From positions 1-64,000 of the forward strand of contig NZ_JAFFSU010000032.1 of NCBI RefSeq assembly GCF_017948455.1: 64,000 nucleotides of DNA. Direction: 5' to 3'. This document shows positions 8,583-16,789 of this stretch, piece by piece. The notes beneath the pieces are model-generated. The model did not search any database and had not been told where the DNA came from. It saw only the letters and a list, made by a program, of their open reading frames with translations. Both the position numbers and the translations under genes were made by a program. The first letter of the stretch is position 1; the number at the start of each line of letters is the position of its first letter. The DNA comes from Streptomyces sp. GESEQ-4 (GTDB lineage: Bacteria > Actinomycetota > Actinomycetes > Streptomycetales > Streptomycetaceae).

Positions 8583-8808
8583 TTGCGGCGTTCCTTCATC
8601 TGCGACCACGGCTCAGAGATGGCTCTCCACCAGGCATTCGCCGTCGCCACCGACATCCCGGTCAATTTCTGGAACCCAGTCAGCCCCAGGCAGCGCGGCT
8701 CCAACGAAAACACCAACGGCCTGCTGCGGCTCGCCCACACTGCCCACGCAAAACGCTCGGCTGGGAAACCCCAGCCGAGCGCCTGCATGAACTGCTCACG
8801 GCATGATC
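8583..8808 (+). pseudogene. IS30-family transposase C-terminal remnant
   Basis: Reading from about 8583, the frame encodes ICDHGSEMALHQAFAVATDI and then SPRQRGSNENTNGLLR. This is the part of the IS30 DDE domain carrying the second Asp and the final Glu. The reading then moves to another frame, where the normal family ending (KTLGWETPAERLHELL) is found up to 8806. So at least one frameshift and loss of the first two thirds have destroyed the gene. No intact terminal inverted repeats were found. It marks past insertion next to the atypical gene at 8015-8539. Confidence 0.75.
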
Positions 8809-8893
8809 AACGCGACCACGTGTTGCAATGACCCCTCGAATTCGCCCCGAGGGGCGCCCTCGTCGCCGTGTGCTCAGTGGCTTGCGCCGGGTG

Positions 8894-9283
8894 TCACGCC
8901 TCGGCAGCCGCTTGGACAAGCGCATGCGCCAAGACGTCGAAGTTCTCCCGGTAGAAGCCCAGCCGGATGTGGAACGGTTCCTCCGCGAAGACACCGTCGC
9001 GCACGAGGAACATGGTGGGTGCGGCGGTCAGCGCGCTGTACACCATGTGGAGTTCCTCCGCGGCGAGACGGTAATCGCGTGACTCCCTGTGCGGTCCGGC
9101 CAGGCGTTCCAGGAGGGCGTCGACCGCCTCCCGGCCCGCGCCGACCAGCAGGGCCAGTCCCGCGTCACCGGAGCCCCGCTCGCGCAGATAGCTCAGCGCC
9201 TCATACATCGCTGACGCCTGGGAGGGCGCGAGCCGGGCGATGAACGCGTCGCCGTCGCGGGTCAGCTTCAACTGTGTTCTCAA
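8894..9283 (-). CDS. Small protein, candidate immunity partner of the upstream toxin-like gene
   Basis: Cytoplasmic, mostly helical protein of 129 aa with no recognised domain. The TTG start at 9283 is chosen because a GGAGAG ribosome site lies just before it and because it leaves a clean 17-nt gap after the stop of the large upstream gene; the longer in-frame reading would overlap that gene. Conserved-looking stretches include AAEELHMVYSALTAAPTMFL and FHIRLGFYRENFDVLAHALV. Position directly after the C-terminal toxin-like end of a secreted polymorphic-toxin-type protein is the classic place for an immunity gene. That role is inference from context and size. Confidence 0.6.
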   Translation of the reverse strand: MRTQLKLTRDGDAFIARLAPSQASAMYEALSYLRERGSGDAGLALLVGAGREAVDALLERLAGPHRESRDYRLAAEELHMVYSALTAAPTMFLVRDGVFAEEPFHIRLGFYRENFDVLAHALVQAAAEA

Positions 9284-9300
9284 CTGTCTCTCCTTCCCCG

Positions 9301-12300
9301 TCAGCTTTTCTTGATGGCCTCGTAGCGGCCGCCGTTGGCGAACTTCTCCCATTGCAGCCTGTAGGCGTGAATGCGGTAGTTCTGGATGATGACGATCAAA
9401 CCCTTGTCCTCATCGTAGGCGACGGGGTGCTTCGTCTTCGTGTCGATATGGGTCGCTTTGCCCTGCCACTTCTTGAAGTAGTCGGCCATGTCCTTTAGGT
9501 TGCGGCCGACACCCGGAAGGTCGTGGTCCGCCGCCTCGTCGGCGTCAGGGCTGCGCATCCGCTTCCACTGGTACTCGACGCCTCCCGACACGTCCTGGCC
9601 GTACTTGTCGTCAATGTCATCCAGCACCTCATAGGGCAGGTCCTCTGCCAGGTCGAAATCGCAACTCAGGTCGATCTCGTCGTCATCGTCCGAGGCAGCG
9701 GCGGCCGATGAGACTGTCGCAAACGCAGCCGTCCGCACGGTCCCGGCGCTCCCGACGGACGCGGCGCTCTTCAAAGACTTCTTCTTGCAGGCCGGGAGGT
9801 CCGGTTCCTTCTTCGCCTTCTCGGCCAGATCGCGGAGCTTGTCGAGGGTCTTCTTCGCCTTCGCCGACTTCTCGAAGAACCCGACGACACCCGCGGCGAT
9901 CCGGACGATCGCCTTGCCCACTCCGACGATCTTGCTGGCCGGGACCGCCTTGACCAGCGTCCACAGGCAAGCCTCGACATCGCCCTTGGTCAGGCAGTTC
10001 TTGAGGTCGGTCCAGCCGATCTCGTCGAGGAGGATCTGCCCGCCGTTCTGCTTGACCCAGTCCAGCAGGCTCAGGGACGCCAGGGCGAGGGCGGACCGGT
10101 ACTGGTCCACGCACTCCTGCCCGCACATGCGCAGCAGCGCCGCCTCGTCGTCGGCGGACAGGCCGGGACCCGGGTTTGCCGCCTGCTCGGCCTGCGCCTT
10201 GCGGAGTTCCTCCAGCCGCTTGCGTTCTTCTTCCTCGGCACGAGTGGCGGCCGCGTCCGCCTCCTTCGCCGCGCTGTCAGCGTTGGAGGCTGCCTTCTCG
10301 GCCTTGACCGCGTCCGACTCGGCGTGCGTGGCGACCCGATCCGCGACGGCAGCGTCGGACTCGGCGGCGGAAGCAGCGGAACGGGCGCCGGCCGCGTCCT
10401 TCTCAGCCTCCGTGGCGTCGCGGTCGGCCTGGGCGGCCGCCGATTCAGCGTCGTTCGCGGCGAAGTTGGCGTAGAAGGCGTCGGTGCCCGCCTGCTGGTC
10501 GTACTTCTGGGCGTTCGCGTCGGCCTTCTTCGCGGCTGCCGCGTCGGTCGCCGCCGCGGCGGCGGAAGCGTTGGCCGCCGCAGCGGAGTTGACCGCTTGC
10601 ACCGCGTAGTCCGCAGCGTCGGCCGCCGCCTGGAGGGCTATCTTCGCGTCGCCGGCAGCCCGGTCGGCGAGCGCCTTGGCCTGCGCCGCAGCCTTCTTCG
10701 CCTCGTCCGACTTGGCCTTGGCCGCGCTGGCCTGCTGTTCGGCGATCGTCTTGGACGTCTGCCCGATCAGCACCGCGTACGCGGCCGAGGCATCGGTCTC
10801 GATGTACGGGGAACCGATGCTGATCGCCTCGTTGGCCGCCTTGGTCACAGCGGTCGCTGCGTCCCGGGCGGCCTGTGCGTACTGGGCCGTGGCGGCCGCG
10901 TACCCGGCGGTCTTCGCCGCCCACGCGGCCGTCTTGGCAGCCTCGGCCACCGCCGCGGTGGCTTCCTTACGCGCGGTGATCGCGGCGGCCTGGGCCTTCT
11001 TGGCCTCGGCGTCCGCCTTCTTGGCCTTCTCCTTCGCCGACGCGGCCGCGTCGATCGCTTCGGCCGCCGCGGCGTGCGCGGTGGCAGCAGCCGCATGGGT
11101 CTTCGTGTACGCCGCCTGGGCCGCGTCGGCAGCGGACCGGGAACGCTTGGCTGCACCTTCCGCACGGGTCGCCGCCGCTCGGGCGTTCACCGCCGCCGTG
11201 GTCGCCTCGTTCGCGGCCGTACGGGCCCGGGTCGCCGCGCCCGCCGCGTCGTTGGCGGCGGCACGTGCCTCGGTGGCTGCCTGCCGGGTCTCGGCCGCGG
11301 CCGCGGTGCCCTCAGCGGCGGCTGCGGCGGACTCCAGGGCCGCCGCTCGGGAGGCGGTGGCGTTCTTCTCCTGCTCGGCCTTAACCGCCGCGTTGCGGGC
11401 CTTGTAGGCGCGCTGTTCGGCGCTCAGCGCCGCCGCCAGCTTCGCCGTCGCGGTCGAGCCGGCCGTCTCCGCGTTCGTGCGGGCCTCGCTGGCCTTGTTC
11501 CGCTCGCCCTGCGCCCGCTTCTCGGCCGCGTCGGCCTTCGCACGCTCGCTCGCCGCCAAGTCGCGCTCACGCTCGGCCGTGGCCTTCTCGGCCTCCGCGA
11601 TACCGCGCTGCCGCTTCGCCTCCGCCGCCTGGTCCTTGGCAGTCTTCTCAGCCTTCTCGGCCGTCGCACGGGCCTTCTTCGCGGTGGTGGCGTCGGCCGC
11701 CGCCTCGGCGGCCAGCTTGGCCGCAGACTCGGCGGCCGCCTTGGCCTGCGCCTTCGCCTCCAGTGCCGCCGTCTTGCGGAACTCCGTGTTCAGCGCGTGT
11801 GTCTGGGTCTTCGCCAGCGCCAGGAGCGCCTGGGAGTCCGCCACCGTGGCCTTCGCCGCGTTCGACGCCGTGAGCGTGGCCTTCGCAGCCGCCTGAGCGG
11901 CCGCGGCCGATGCCTTGGTGACCTGCACGGACTGCTGCGCATAGAGCAGGCCCCGGCCGCGCGGCCACTTCGCGGCGTCGGCGATCGTCCACGCCTTCGT
12001 CTGCTCGGTCCCCGCGGTGTTCGCGGCCGTCTTGGCCCGGGCGGCCGCCGCGTCCGCGATGGCCACCTGGGCGGCAGCCTTGGCCTTCGCCGCGTTCAGG
12101 TCCTTCGTGGCCTTGGTGAACTCAGCCGTCGTCGGGTAGTTGATCGAGTCCTTGTGCGCGGCCCAGTACTTCTGCCAGTACAGGATCTGGTCCGCCTGCC
12201 AGGCCTGCCGGACCGCCTCGATCATCGCGCCGGTGGCGGCCCGCGTCTCCTTCGCCGCGGCAGCCTCGGCGGTGACGATCGCCTTGCGCTGCTCGGCCTG

Positions 12301-13197
12301 GCCGGAATACTCCGCCTCCCACTCCGAGTACGCCTGCACGACCGTCCCGGTGAGCACCCGGTAGTGGTCGATCGGATTGGCGCTGTCACAGGCCGCCCAA
12401 GCCTGCTTCAGCGCTTCGACCTCGGTGCGGAACTCCAGCGAGTCCGGCTCGGGGGCCTTCGTCGGGAAGCCGCCGAACCGCAGGAAGGTGGCGACGTCGT
12501 TGGCCGAGGAGTAGCCAAGGTTGGTCGTGTCGAGCAGTTCCTTCCCGGCGACGTCCTTGTACGCGGCGGCCCACGTGTCGTCGCCGGTCTCGAACGCGTC
12601 GAGCACCTTCTTGGCCTGGTCCAGCGAAGCCTGGCCGGGCCTCGGTGTCGGGTTCTCCCAGGTCTTGTCATACAGGTCGCGCTGGGTGCCGAGGGTGAAG
12701 GCGACGATGTCCTTGCCGAAGTCCGGCGCGTGGTAGTCCCGACCGCCCGAGGAGTTCGCGGCGGCGTACGGCTTGTTCGCGGCGTTCAGCTTGTCGTGGC
12801 GGTCACGGTTGGCGTTCAGGTCCGCCAGACCCGTGTCCCAGTCCCGTTGGTGGGCCTCGCCCAGTTCACCGAAGGTCCAGTTCGCCACGACCGTGCGCAG
12901 TTCGGCGTCCGGGCCCGCGAGTTTGGTTGCCGCGTACTTCTTCATCTCTGACCCGCCGAAGTGCACTGCCCGTGCCACCTGGCAGCGGTCTTTGCGGGCC
13001 TGCGCGCCTAGGCTGATGCGCAGGGTGCGTTCGTAGGGGTTGGCCGGGTTGTCACCGGGTTCGTCGGCGGCTGCAGGGGCCGCGGAGATGAGTCCGCCGA
13101 GCACGGCTGCCGCGGTCGTGAGCGCGACGGCAGCGAACGCTCGCTGTGCGCGCCCTGCCCGGAGTCGTCTCTGTAATCTTCTTCGTGTCGTTCGCAC
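9301..13197 (-). CDS. Secreted Ala/Lys/Glu-rich polymorphic-toxin-like protein
   Basis: Exported protein of about 1298 aa. The GTG at 13197 is preceded by AGGTAGG and gives a twin-Arg-rich n-region, a hydrophobic core and an Ala-rich cleavage zone (SAAPAAADEP) at about residue 44. Order of parts: signal peptide; an N-terminal folded region to about residue 330, resembling ALF-repeat proteins of actinobacteria; roughly 700 residues of Ala/Lys/Glu heptad-like sequence forming a long coiled-coil stalk; a hydrophobic pre-toxin segment with KNCLTKGDVEACLWTLVKAV; an acidic linker; and a C-terminal domain of about 100 residues ending HAYRLQWEKFANGGRYEAIK. The architecture and the adjacent small gene fit a contact-dependent or secreted polymorphic toxin. 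The terminal domain has His, Asp, Tyr and Arg residues that could be catalytic, but I do not recognise its family. Confidence 0.7.
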   Translation of the reverse strand: MRTTRRRLQRRLRAGRAQRAFAAVALTTAAAVLGGLISAAPAAADEPGDNPANPYERTLRISLGAQARKDRCQVARAVHFGGSEMKKYAATKLAGPDAELRTVVANWTFGELGEAHQRDWDTGLADLNANRDRHDKLNAANKPYAAANSSGGRDYHAPDFGKDIVAFTLGTQRDLYDKTWENPTPRPGQASLDQAKKVLDAFETGDDTWAAAYKDVAGKELLDTTNLGYSSANDVATFLRFGGFPTKAPEPDSLEFRTEVEALKQAWAACDSANPIDHYRVLTGTVVQAYSEWEAEYSGQAEQRKAIVTAEAAAAKETRAATGAMIEAVRQAWQADQILYWQKYWAAHKDSINYPTTAEFTKATKDLNAAKAKAAAQVAIADAAAARAKTAANTAGTEQTKAWTIADAAKWPRGRGLLYAQQSVQVTKASAAAAQAAAKATLTASNAAKATVADSQALLALAKTQTHALNTEFRKTAALEAKAQAKAAAESAAKLAAEAAADATTAKKARATAEKAEKTAKDQAAEAKRQRGIAEAEKATAERERDLAASERAKADAAEKRAQGERNKASEARTNAETAGSTATAKLAAALSAEQRAYKARNAAVKAEQEKNATASRAAALESAAAAAEGTAAAAETRQAATEARAAANDAAGAATRARTAANEATTAAVNARAAATRAEGAAKRSRSAADAAQAAYTKTHAAAATAHAAAAEAIDAAASAKEKAKKADAEAKKAQAAAITARKEATAAVAEAAKTAAWAAKTAGYAAATAQYAQAARDAATAVTKAANEAISIGSPYIETDASAAYAVLIGQTSKTIAEQQASAAKAKSDEAKKAAAQAKALADRAAGDAKIALQAAADAADYAVQAVNSAAAANASAAAAATDAAAAKKADANAQKYDQQAGTDAFYANFAANDAESAAAQADRDATEAEKDAAGARSAASAAESDAAVADRVATHAESDAVKAEKAASNADSAAKEADAAATRAEEEERKRLEELRKAQAEQAANPGPGLSADDEAALLRMCGQECVDQYRSALALASLSLLDWVKQNGGQILLDEIGWTDLKNCLTKGDVEACLWTLVKAVPASKIVGVGKAIVRIAAGVVGFFEKSAKAKKTLDKLRDLAEKAKKEPDLPACKKKSLKSAASVGSAGTVRTAAFATVSSAAAASDDDDEIDLSCDFDLAEDLPYEVLDDIDDKYGQDVSGGVEYQWKRMRSPDADEAADHDLPGVGRNLKDMADYFKKWQGKATHIDTKTKHPVAYDEDKGLIVIIQNYRIHAYRLQWEKFANGGRYEAIKKS

Positions 13198-13211
13198 GTC
13201 GATGCCTACCT

Positions 13212-13237
13212 GGATGGTCTGTCCGGATGGTCGGTCC
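13212..13237. repeat. Tandem 13-bp direct repeat before the toxin-like gene
   Basis: Two abutting copies, GGATGGTCTGTCC (13212-13224) and GGATGGTCGGTCC (13225-13237), differ at one base. They begin 15 bp upstream of the GTG start, inside the probable promoter or leader. Regulator binding is possible; no protein can be named. Confidence 0.5.
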
Positions 13238-13430
13238 GTACACACAGGAAGAAGGCACGCCAAAGCGTCAGCGAGAAAAGCCAGGAAGTGAAGAGATCCC
13301 CGTCCGTACCGCGTGCGGTCAACACGCGCCCCCCCCCGCGCCCCCTCCCCATGGGGACGCGATCATCATGACAGTGGGAAAGCGTTTACGGAACCCTCGA
13401 TTCGCTCGCAGGTTCGACCCGAGAATCAAC
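13238..13430. other. Intergenic region without a gene
   Basis: Between the toxin-like gene start and the terminator of the Ser-rich gene. It contains a C-run near 13330 but no credible open reading frame on either strand. It is expected to hold the promoter for the toxin-like gene. Confidence 0.5.
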
Positions 13431-13476
13431 AAGGCTGTGCCCCCGCCGGGTCGAAACCCGGCGGGGGCACAGCCTT
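13431..13476 (-). terminator. Very strong 21-bp stem terminator
   Basis: Arms 13431-13451 and 13456-13476 pair perfectly over 21 bp around a CGAA tetraloop. The hairpin lies about 55 nt beyond the stop of the Ser-rich gene on the minus strand. Terminal A/T pairs allow function from either side. Confidence 0.9.
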
Positions 13477-13529
13477 TTGCGGCTCCCGGAGAGGACTCGA
13501 GAGGGTGGCGCTTCGGCCGGTCCCGGCGT

Positions 13530-14855
13530 TCAGTCCTGCCAGCTGTGCAGGCCGGGGACGGTCAGGTCGCCGCCGAACTGGCCGGCCTGCACGACCTTCA
13601 CGTTGGTGAAGATGATGAGCGGGATGTTCAGCGGCGGCGGGTGCTCCGGGTCGAAGGTGAGCGGGATCAGACCGAGCAGGTTGCCGGAGATGCTCTCGGT
13701 GTACATCACCGTCTTGCCGCCGGTGATCGTGGACGTCGAGCCCTTGGCCGCCTGCACGTGGTAGGTCTTGCCGGACTGCTTGTCCTTGACCGTCTGGTGC
13801 AGGTCGCCGATGTCGGTGCCGTCTGAGATGACGTACTTCAGCACCTTCTTCTTGGTGCCGTTGGCGGTCCTCACCTCGACGATGCCCTGGTAGTCCGCAC
13901 CCCTCAGGGTCAGCGAACTGGCGTCCAGGTACCAGGGGTCGTCGGGCAGCGGCACCGTGTTGTCGACGCCGCCCTCCTCGTCCGTGGCGACCGGACAGCC
14001 ATCGGCGTCCGTGGTGGCGCTCGCGGACGGGCTCGGCGTGGCCGACTCGGTGGCCTGTCCGGCAGCCTCGGCCGCCTCCTTGACCGCCTCCTGCTTCTCC
14101 TCGGCCGCCTTCGACGCCGTGTCGGTCGTGTCCTTCACGGTGTCCTCGACCGTGTCGGTGACCTTCTCGGTGGTCTCCTTGACGGCGTCGGACGACGAGG
14201 ACTTGGCGCTCTCGGAGGCGGACGCCGACGGGGTGGCGGACGGTGACGGGCTCGCGCTCGCCGACGCGCCCTGACCGCCGGTGAAGATGTCGGAGATCGC
14301 GTCGCCGATGTCCTCCAGCAGGCCGCCGCCGCTCTCCGACGGCGAGGGGCTCGGCGTGGCGGCGTCGCCGCCCGACTCCGAGCCGCCCGAGCCGCTCGCG
14401 GAGGCCGACGGCGTCGGCGTGGGCTCGTCGTCGGAACCTGAATCCGACGAAGAGTCCTTGCCGCCCGAGGAGTTGCCCTCCGTGGAGCCCGAAGTCCCGG
14501 TGTCCCCGGTCGAGGACTCCGACGGCGACGGCTCCGCCTCGTCGGACTCGCTCGCAGACGCGGACGGTGACGGGCTCGCGCTCGCCGACGCCTCGTCCTC
14601 GAGGGCCGCGACACATTCCTTGTACTCGTCCGCCGTGAGGCTCTTGGACGTCGGCTGGTCCTCAGCGAGTGCCAGCTTCGGTGTGAACCCCATGCCCATG
14701 AGGACAGCCGTCGGCATCGCCGCCAGGGCTATCGCCTTCCCGGCCGGCATCTGAAACCTGGTGAACAGCGGCTTCTTGGGTGCCGCATGGCGCGGCCCGG
14801 TTCTCACACGGGACTTGTCCACCTCAGTCCCGTGGGTCACCTCGTCAGCCGGCAC
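13530..14855 (-). CDS. Exported Ser/Pro/acidic-rich protein of the DUF6230/DUF6114 operon
   Basis: Protein of about 441 aa, unrecognised by function. The GTG at 14855 follows GGGAGG and overlaps the stop of the DUF6114 gene by 11 nt. An N-terminal basic region precedes one hydrophobic segment (AIALAAMPTAVLMGMGF), so it is exported or anchored. The middle (about residues 90-280) is low-complexity with SPSPSASAS and acidic runs plus short Ala/Lys helices, like a wall-spanning spacer. A folded C-terminal region of about 150 residues follows, with a DLHQTVKDK stretch and many beta strands near GLIPLTFDP. Third gene of a conserved Streptomyces envelope operon. Older database labels such as hydrogenase expression protein are not supported by the sequence. 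Confidence 0.8.
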   Translation of the reverse strand: MPADEVTHGTEVDKSRVRTGPRHAAPKKPLFTRFQMPAGKAIALAAMPTAVLMGMGFTPKLALAEDQPTSKSLTADEYKECVAALEDEASASASPSPSASASESDEAEPSPSESSTGDTGTSGSTEGNSSGGKDSSSDSGSDDEPTPTPSASASGSGGSESGGDAATPSPSPSESGGGLLEDIGDAISDIFTGGQGASASASPSPSATPSASASESAKSSSSDAVKETTEKVTDTVEDTVKDTTDTASKAAEEKQEAVKEAAEAAGQATESATPSPSASATTDADGCPVATDEEGGVDNTVPLPDDPWYLDASSLTLRGADYQGIVEVRTANGTKKKVLKYVISDGTDIGDLHQTVKDKQSGKTYHVQAAKGSTSTITGGKTVMYTESISGNLLGLIPLTFDPEHPPPLNIPLIIFTNVKVVQAGQFGGDLTVPGLHSWQD

Positions 14856-15390
14856 TGTGCCTCCCGTTCGCCCCGTTCGCCGGGCTCGTTCCTGACAGAT
14901 CGATCGGCTCACCCAGCGGATCGGCGCTCGGACCGGTCAGGCCCTCGGGCGCGTCGCCCTCGCCCTTCCCGGTCTCCTCCGCCTCCGGCGCCGGCGGCTC
15001 ACCCGGCACCCAGGCCACTGCCATCGCACCGCCGACCATCGCCAGCAGGAAGCCGATGAGGAAGCCACCAATGTTGGACACCGGGATGGAGACCAGGGCC
15101 AGCAGGATCGCCGCTACGCCCGCGAAGGTGCGTACGTGCTTCTGAAACCAGAGGCTGATGCCGAGCACAACGAGCAGCACGCCGATGATCAGGGACCCGG
15201 CGCCCGCGGTGGTCGCCATCGCCAGCGTCAGGTGCCCGATCTTCAGATTGGCGTACGGGAAGTAAGCGATAGGGATTCCGCCGAGGAGGACGAACAGCCC
15301 GGCCCAGAACGGCCGGGTGCCCCGCCAGGCGCGGAACTGCAGCCTCCGGCGGCTGAACTGGCCGGTGGCGGCAGGAGTCTCGGCGCTCAT
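14845..15390 (-). CDS. DUF6114 integral membrane protein
   Basis: Membrane protein of 181 aa with four hydrophobic segments (about residues 26-43, 53-80, 85-103 and 105-126) and a Pro/Glu/Gly-rich C-terminal tail. It fits the DUF6114 family, which in Streptomyces is regularly next to DUF6230 genes. Function unknown. It lies 117 nt after the DUF6230 gene, with a hairpin between them that may reduce read-through, and overlaps the Ser-rich gene by 11 nt, implying coupling. Confidence 0.85.
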   Translation of the reverse strand: MSAETPAATGQFSRRRLQFRAWRGTRPFWAGLFVLLGGIPIAYFPYANLKIGHLTLAMATTAGAGSLIIGVLLVVLGISLWFQKHVRTFAGVAAILLALVSIPVSNIGGFLIGFLLAMVGGAMAVAWVPGEPPAPEAEETGKGEGDAPEGLTGPSADPLGEPIDLSGTSPANGANGRHSAG

Positions 15391-15463
15391 GGAAAACAGC
15401 TCCCTGGTGCGGCTTTGCTGTGGTGGTGAGTTGTACTGGGTGTGAAGATTCCGCTTCTACGGT

Positions 15464-15498
15464 GACGGGCGGGGGCGCCATCGGCTCCCCCGCCCGTC
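15464..15498 (-). terminator. Hairpin between DUF6230 and DUF6114 genes
   Basis: A 12-bp perfect stem (GACGGGCGGGGG with CCCCCGCCCGTC) and 11-nt loop lie 9 nt past the DUF6230 stop. It may be a partial terminator or an mRNA stabiliser that sets different levels for the first gene and the later ones. Confidence 0.65.
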
Positions 15499-15507
15499 AT
15501 GGAGTGC

Positions 15508-16140
15508 TTAGTAGCACTCCTTGACACCCGTCGACAGCGACATCTTCAGGCCGCTGAGCTTGAAGGTTCCGGCGGTGGTCGCCCACGCCGTCTGCTTCAC
15601 ATCGGTCAGCGTGGCCCGATCGGCCTGCTGCGCGAACCCGAACGGGTTCGAGGTCTCGTTTTCCTTCATGCCAGGACCCTTTTTGGCGTCCTTGGCGGCA
15701 ACGCCGATGTCGATGTTCTCGAAGGTCGCGTTCGCCTCGAGTTCCTCGACGTCGATGTACAGGTTCTCGGCCTGAACCGGCGTACCGCCGCCGCCCGCCT
15801 TCAGCGTCAGGCTGACGGAACCGAGCAGCGGGATGTTCGGCGTGACCACGGACTGGCACATGTTCGTGATCGAGGCCTGCTTGAAGGCCGAGACCGCGAC
15901 GGGGTGAGCCGTCTTCTTGCCGTCGAGGGTGGTCCCCGAGTCAATGGCCCCGTACTGGGAGAAGCCTGTGCCGACGAGCTTGTCGGCCGTGACCTTGAAC
16001 GACTGCCCCGACACACTGAACGACGCGGCGAGAGCGCCCTGCGCGAGAGCGATACCTATACACGCCGTGGCGGCGACGCTGGGCACCATGACCACAGCGA
16101 ACCGCTTCCATCTGGTCCCGCCACGCACCTGGGACTCCAT
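15508..16140 (-). CDS. DUF6230 family secreted protein
   Basis: Exported protein of 210 aa. The ATG at 16140 has an AAGGAGG ribosome site. An N-terminal signal anchor (FAVVMVPSVAATACIGIALAQG) is followed by a beta-rich domain with the FSVSGQSFKVTADKLVG opening and a final GVKECY. Two Cys (TNMCQ and KECY) could form a disulfide. DUF6230 members are widespread in Streptomyces and often mislabelled cholesterol esterase; no Ser-His-Asp triad or GxSxG motif is visible, so esterase activity is not supported. First gene of an operon with DUF6114 and the Ser-rich protein. Confidence 0.85.
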   Translation of the reverse strand: MESQVRGGTRWKRFAVVMVPSVAATACIGIALAQGALAASFSVSGQSFKVTADKLVGTGFSQYGAIDSGTTLDGKKTAHPVAVSAFKQASITNMCQSVVTPNIPLLGSVSLTLKAGGGGTPVQAENLYIDVEELEANATFENIDIGVAAKDAKKGPGMKENETSNPFGFAQQADRATLTDVKQTAWATTAGTFKLSGLKMSLSTGVKECY

Positions 16141-16520
16141 ATTTCCTCCTTCTCGGACGTACATCTCCTGGCCCTGGCTGCCCCTGTCGAGTCGACGATT
16201 CAGCCGGGCAGGGATGGGAGAAGTGCTACGTCCTCGGGAAGGGGAGCGCCCGCGCTCGGAAGCGCGAAACGCGCCTCGATCACCGGCGATCACCCCCGAG
16301 CGACAACCACTGGTCGCGCCTGACACGCATCACGCACAACCTTGCTGGACAGGCTTCGCCGGTAAGCGAAGACCCCCCTGCCCAAGAGCCGGCGCCACTG
16401 CCGCCGGCTCTACTCGGTGGGGACCCTTGACTCCCGTCGACCCAACCGGCTGTCGGGGTACGGGAATGGACCGAGCGTCGCCGATCGTGGTGCATTCTCG
16501 CCGCCCGCACAAGGGGGTTC

Positions 16521-16536
16521 GTTACTCACTAGTAAC
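16521..16536. promoter_or_regulatory. Dyad GTTACT-N4-AGTAAC, operator candidate
   Basis: Perfect 6-bp arms with a 4-nt spacer, about 380 bp upstream of the DUF6230 start. A related dyad with TTACT and AGTAA arms lies at 16652-16664. The form resembles operators of TetR-type regulators of lipid metabolism. Confidence 0.5.
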
Positions 16537-16651
16537 GGCCGGATAACCGAACAACGACCCTCGGGTCTCGGGTGGCAACGCTGGGTCGATCCTGGGGGAT
16601 GGACAAAGCCGTTGATCGTTGGACAGATTCTGACAGATCAACGGCTCTGAC

Positions 16652-16664
16652 TTACTCGCAGTAA
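16652..16664. promoter_or_regulatory. Second TTACT/AGTAA dyad
   Basis: Arms TTACT and AGTAA with a 3-nt spacer, sharing the core of the dyad at 16521-16536. Two copies 130 bp apart suggest a bona fide binding motif rather than chance. Confidence 0.45.
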
Positions 16665-16665
16665 C

Positions 16666-16705
16666 AGCGGCCGCGATTACCAAGATTTGGTAAAGCGCGG
16701 CCGCT
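16666..16705 (-). terminator. Nested 40-nt hairpin downstream of the YbbN-like gene
   Basis: Outer arms AGCGGCCGCG (16666-16675) and CGCGGCCGCT (16696-16705) pair over 10 bp; inner arms TTACCAA and TTGGTAA pair over 7 bp around a 3-nt loop, with a small internal bulge. It lies 84 nt after the thioredoxin-like stop codon, so it is probably its terminator. The inner TTAC/GTAA part also resembles the nearby dyads. Confidence 0.6.
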
Positions 16706-16789
16706 CTGGTCCTCTGTCAGCCAATCTTTCACTCGGGCATCACATGCCCCGGCGTTTAGCGACTGGTCAGAACCGGGCCCCCACCCCGG

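Larger units (their letters stand above)
16141..16789. other. Long intergenic region with several dyads
   Basis: About 650 bp without a credible gene on either strand. It holds the promoter of the DUF6230 operon, two TTACT/AGTAA dyads, and a nested hairpin beyond the thioredoxin gene. Base composition near 16500-16700 is lower in GC than the flanking genes. Confidence 0.6.

Noticed and set aside
10324..12951. 875-aa plus-strand frame opposite the toxin-like stalk
   Set aside because: Gly/Arg/Leu-rich mirror of the Ala/Lys/Glu repeats on the other strand, with no ribosome site or domain.
15508..16140. Cholesterol esterase function for the DUF6230 protein
   Set aside because: No GxSxG motif or catalytic triad is visible; the label is historical.
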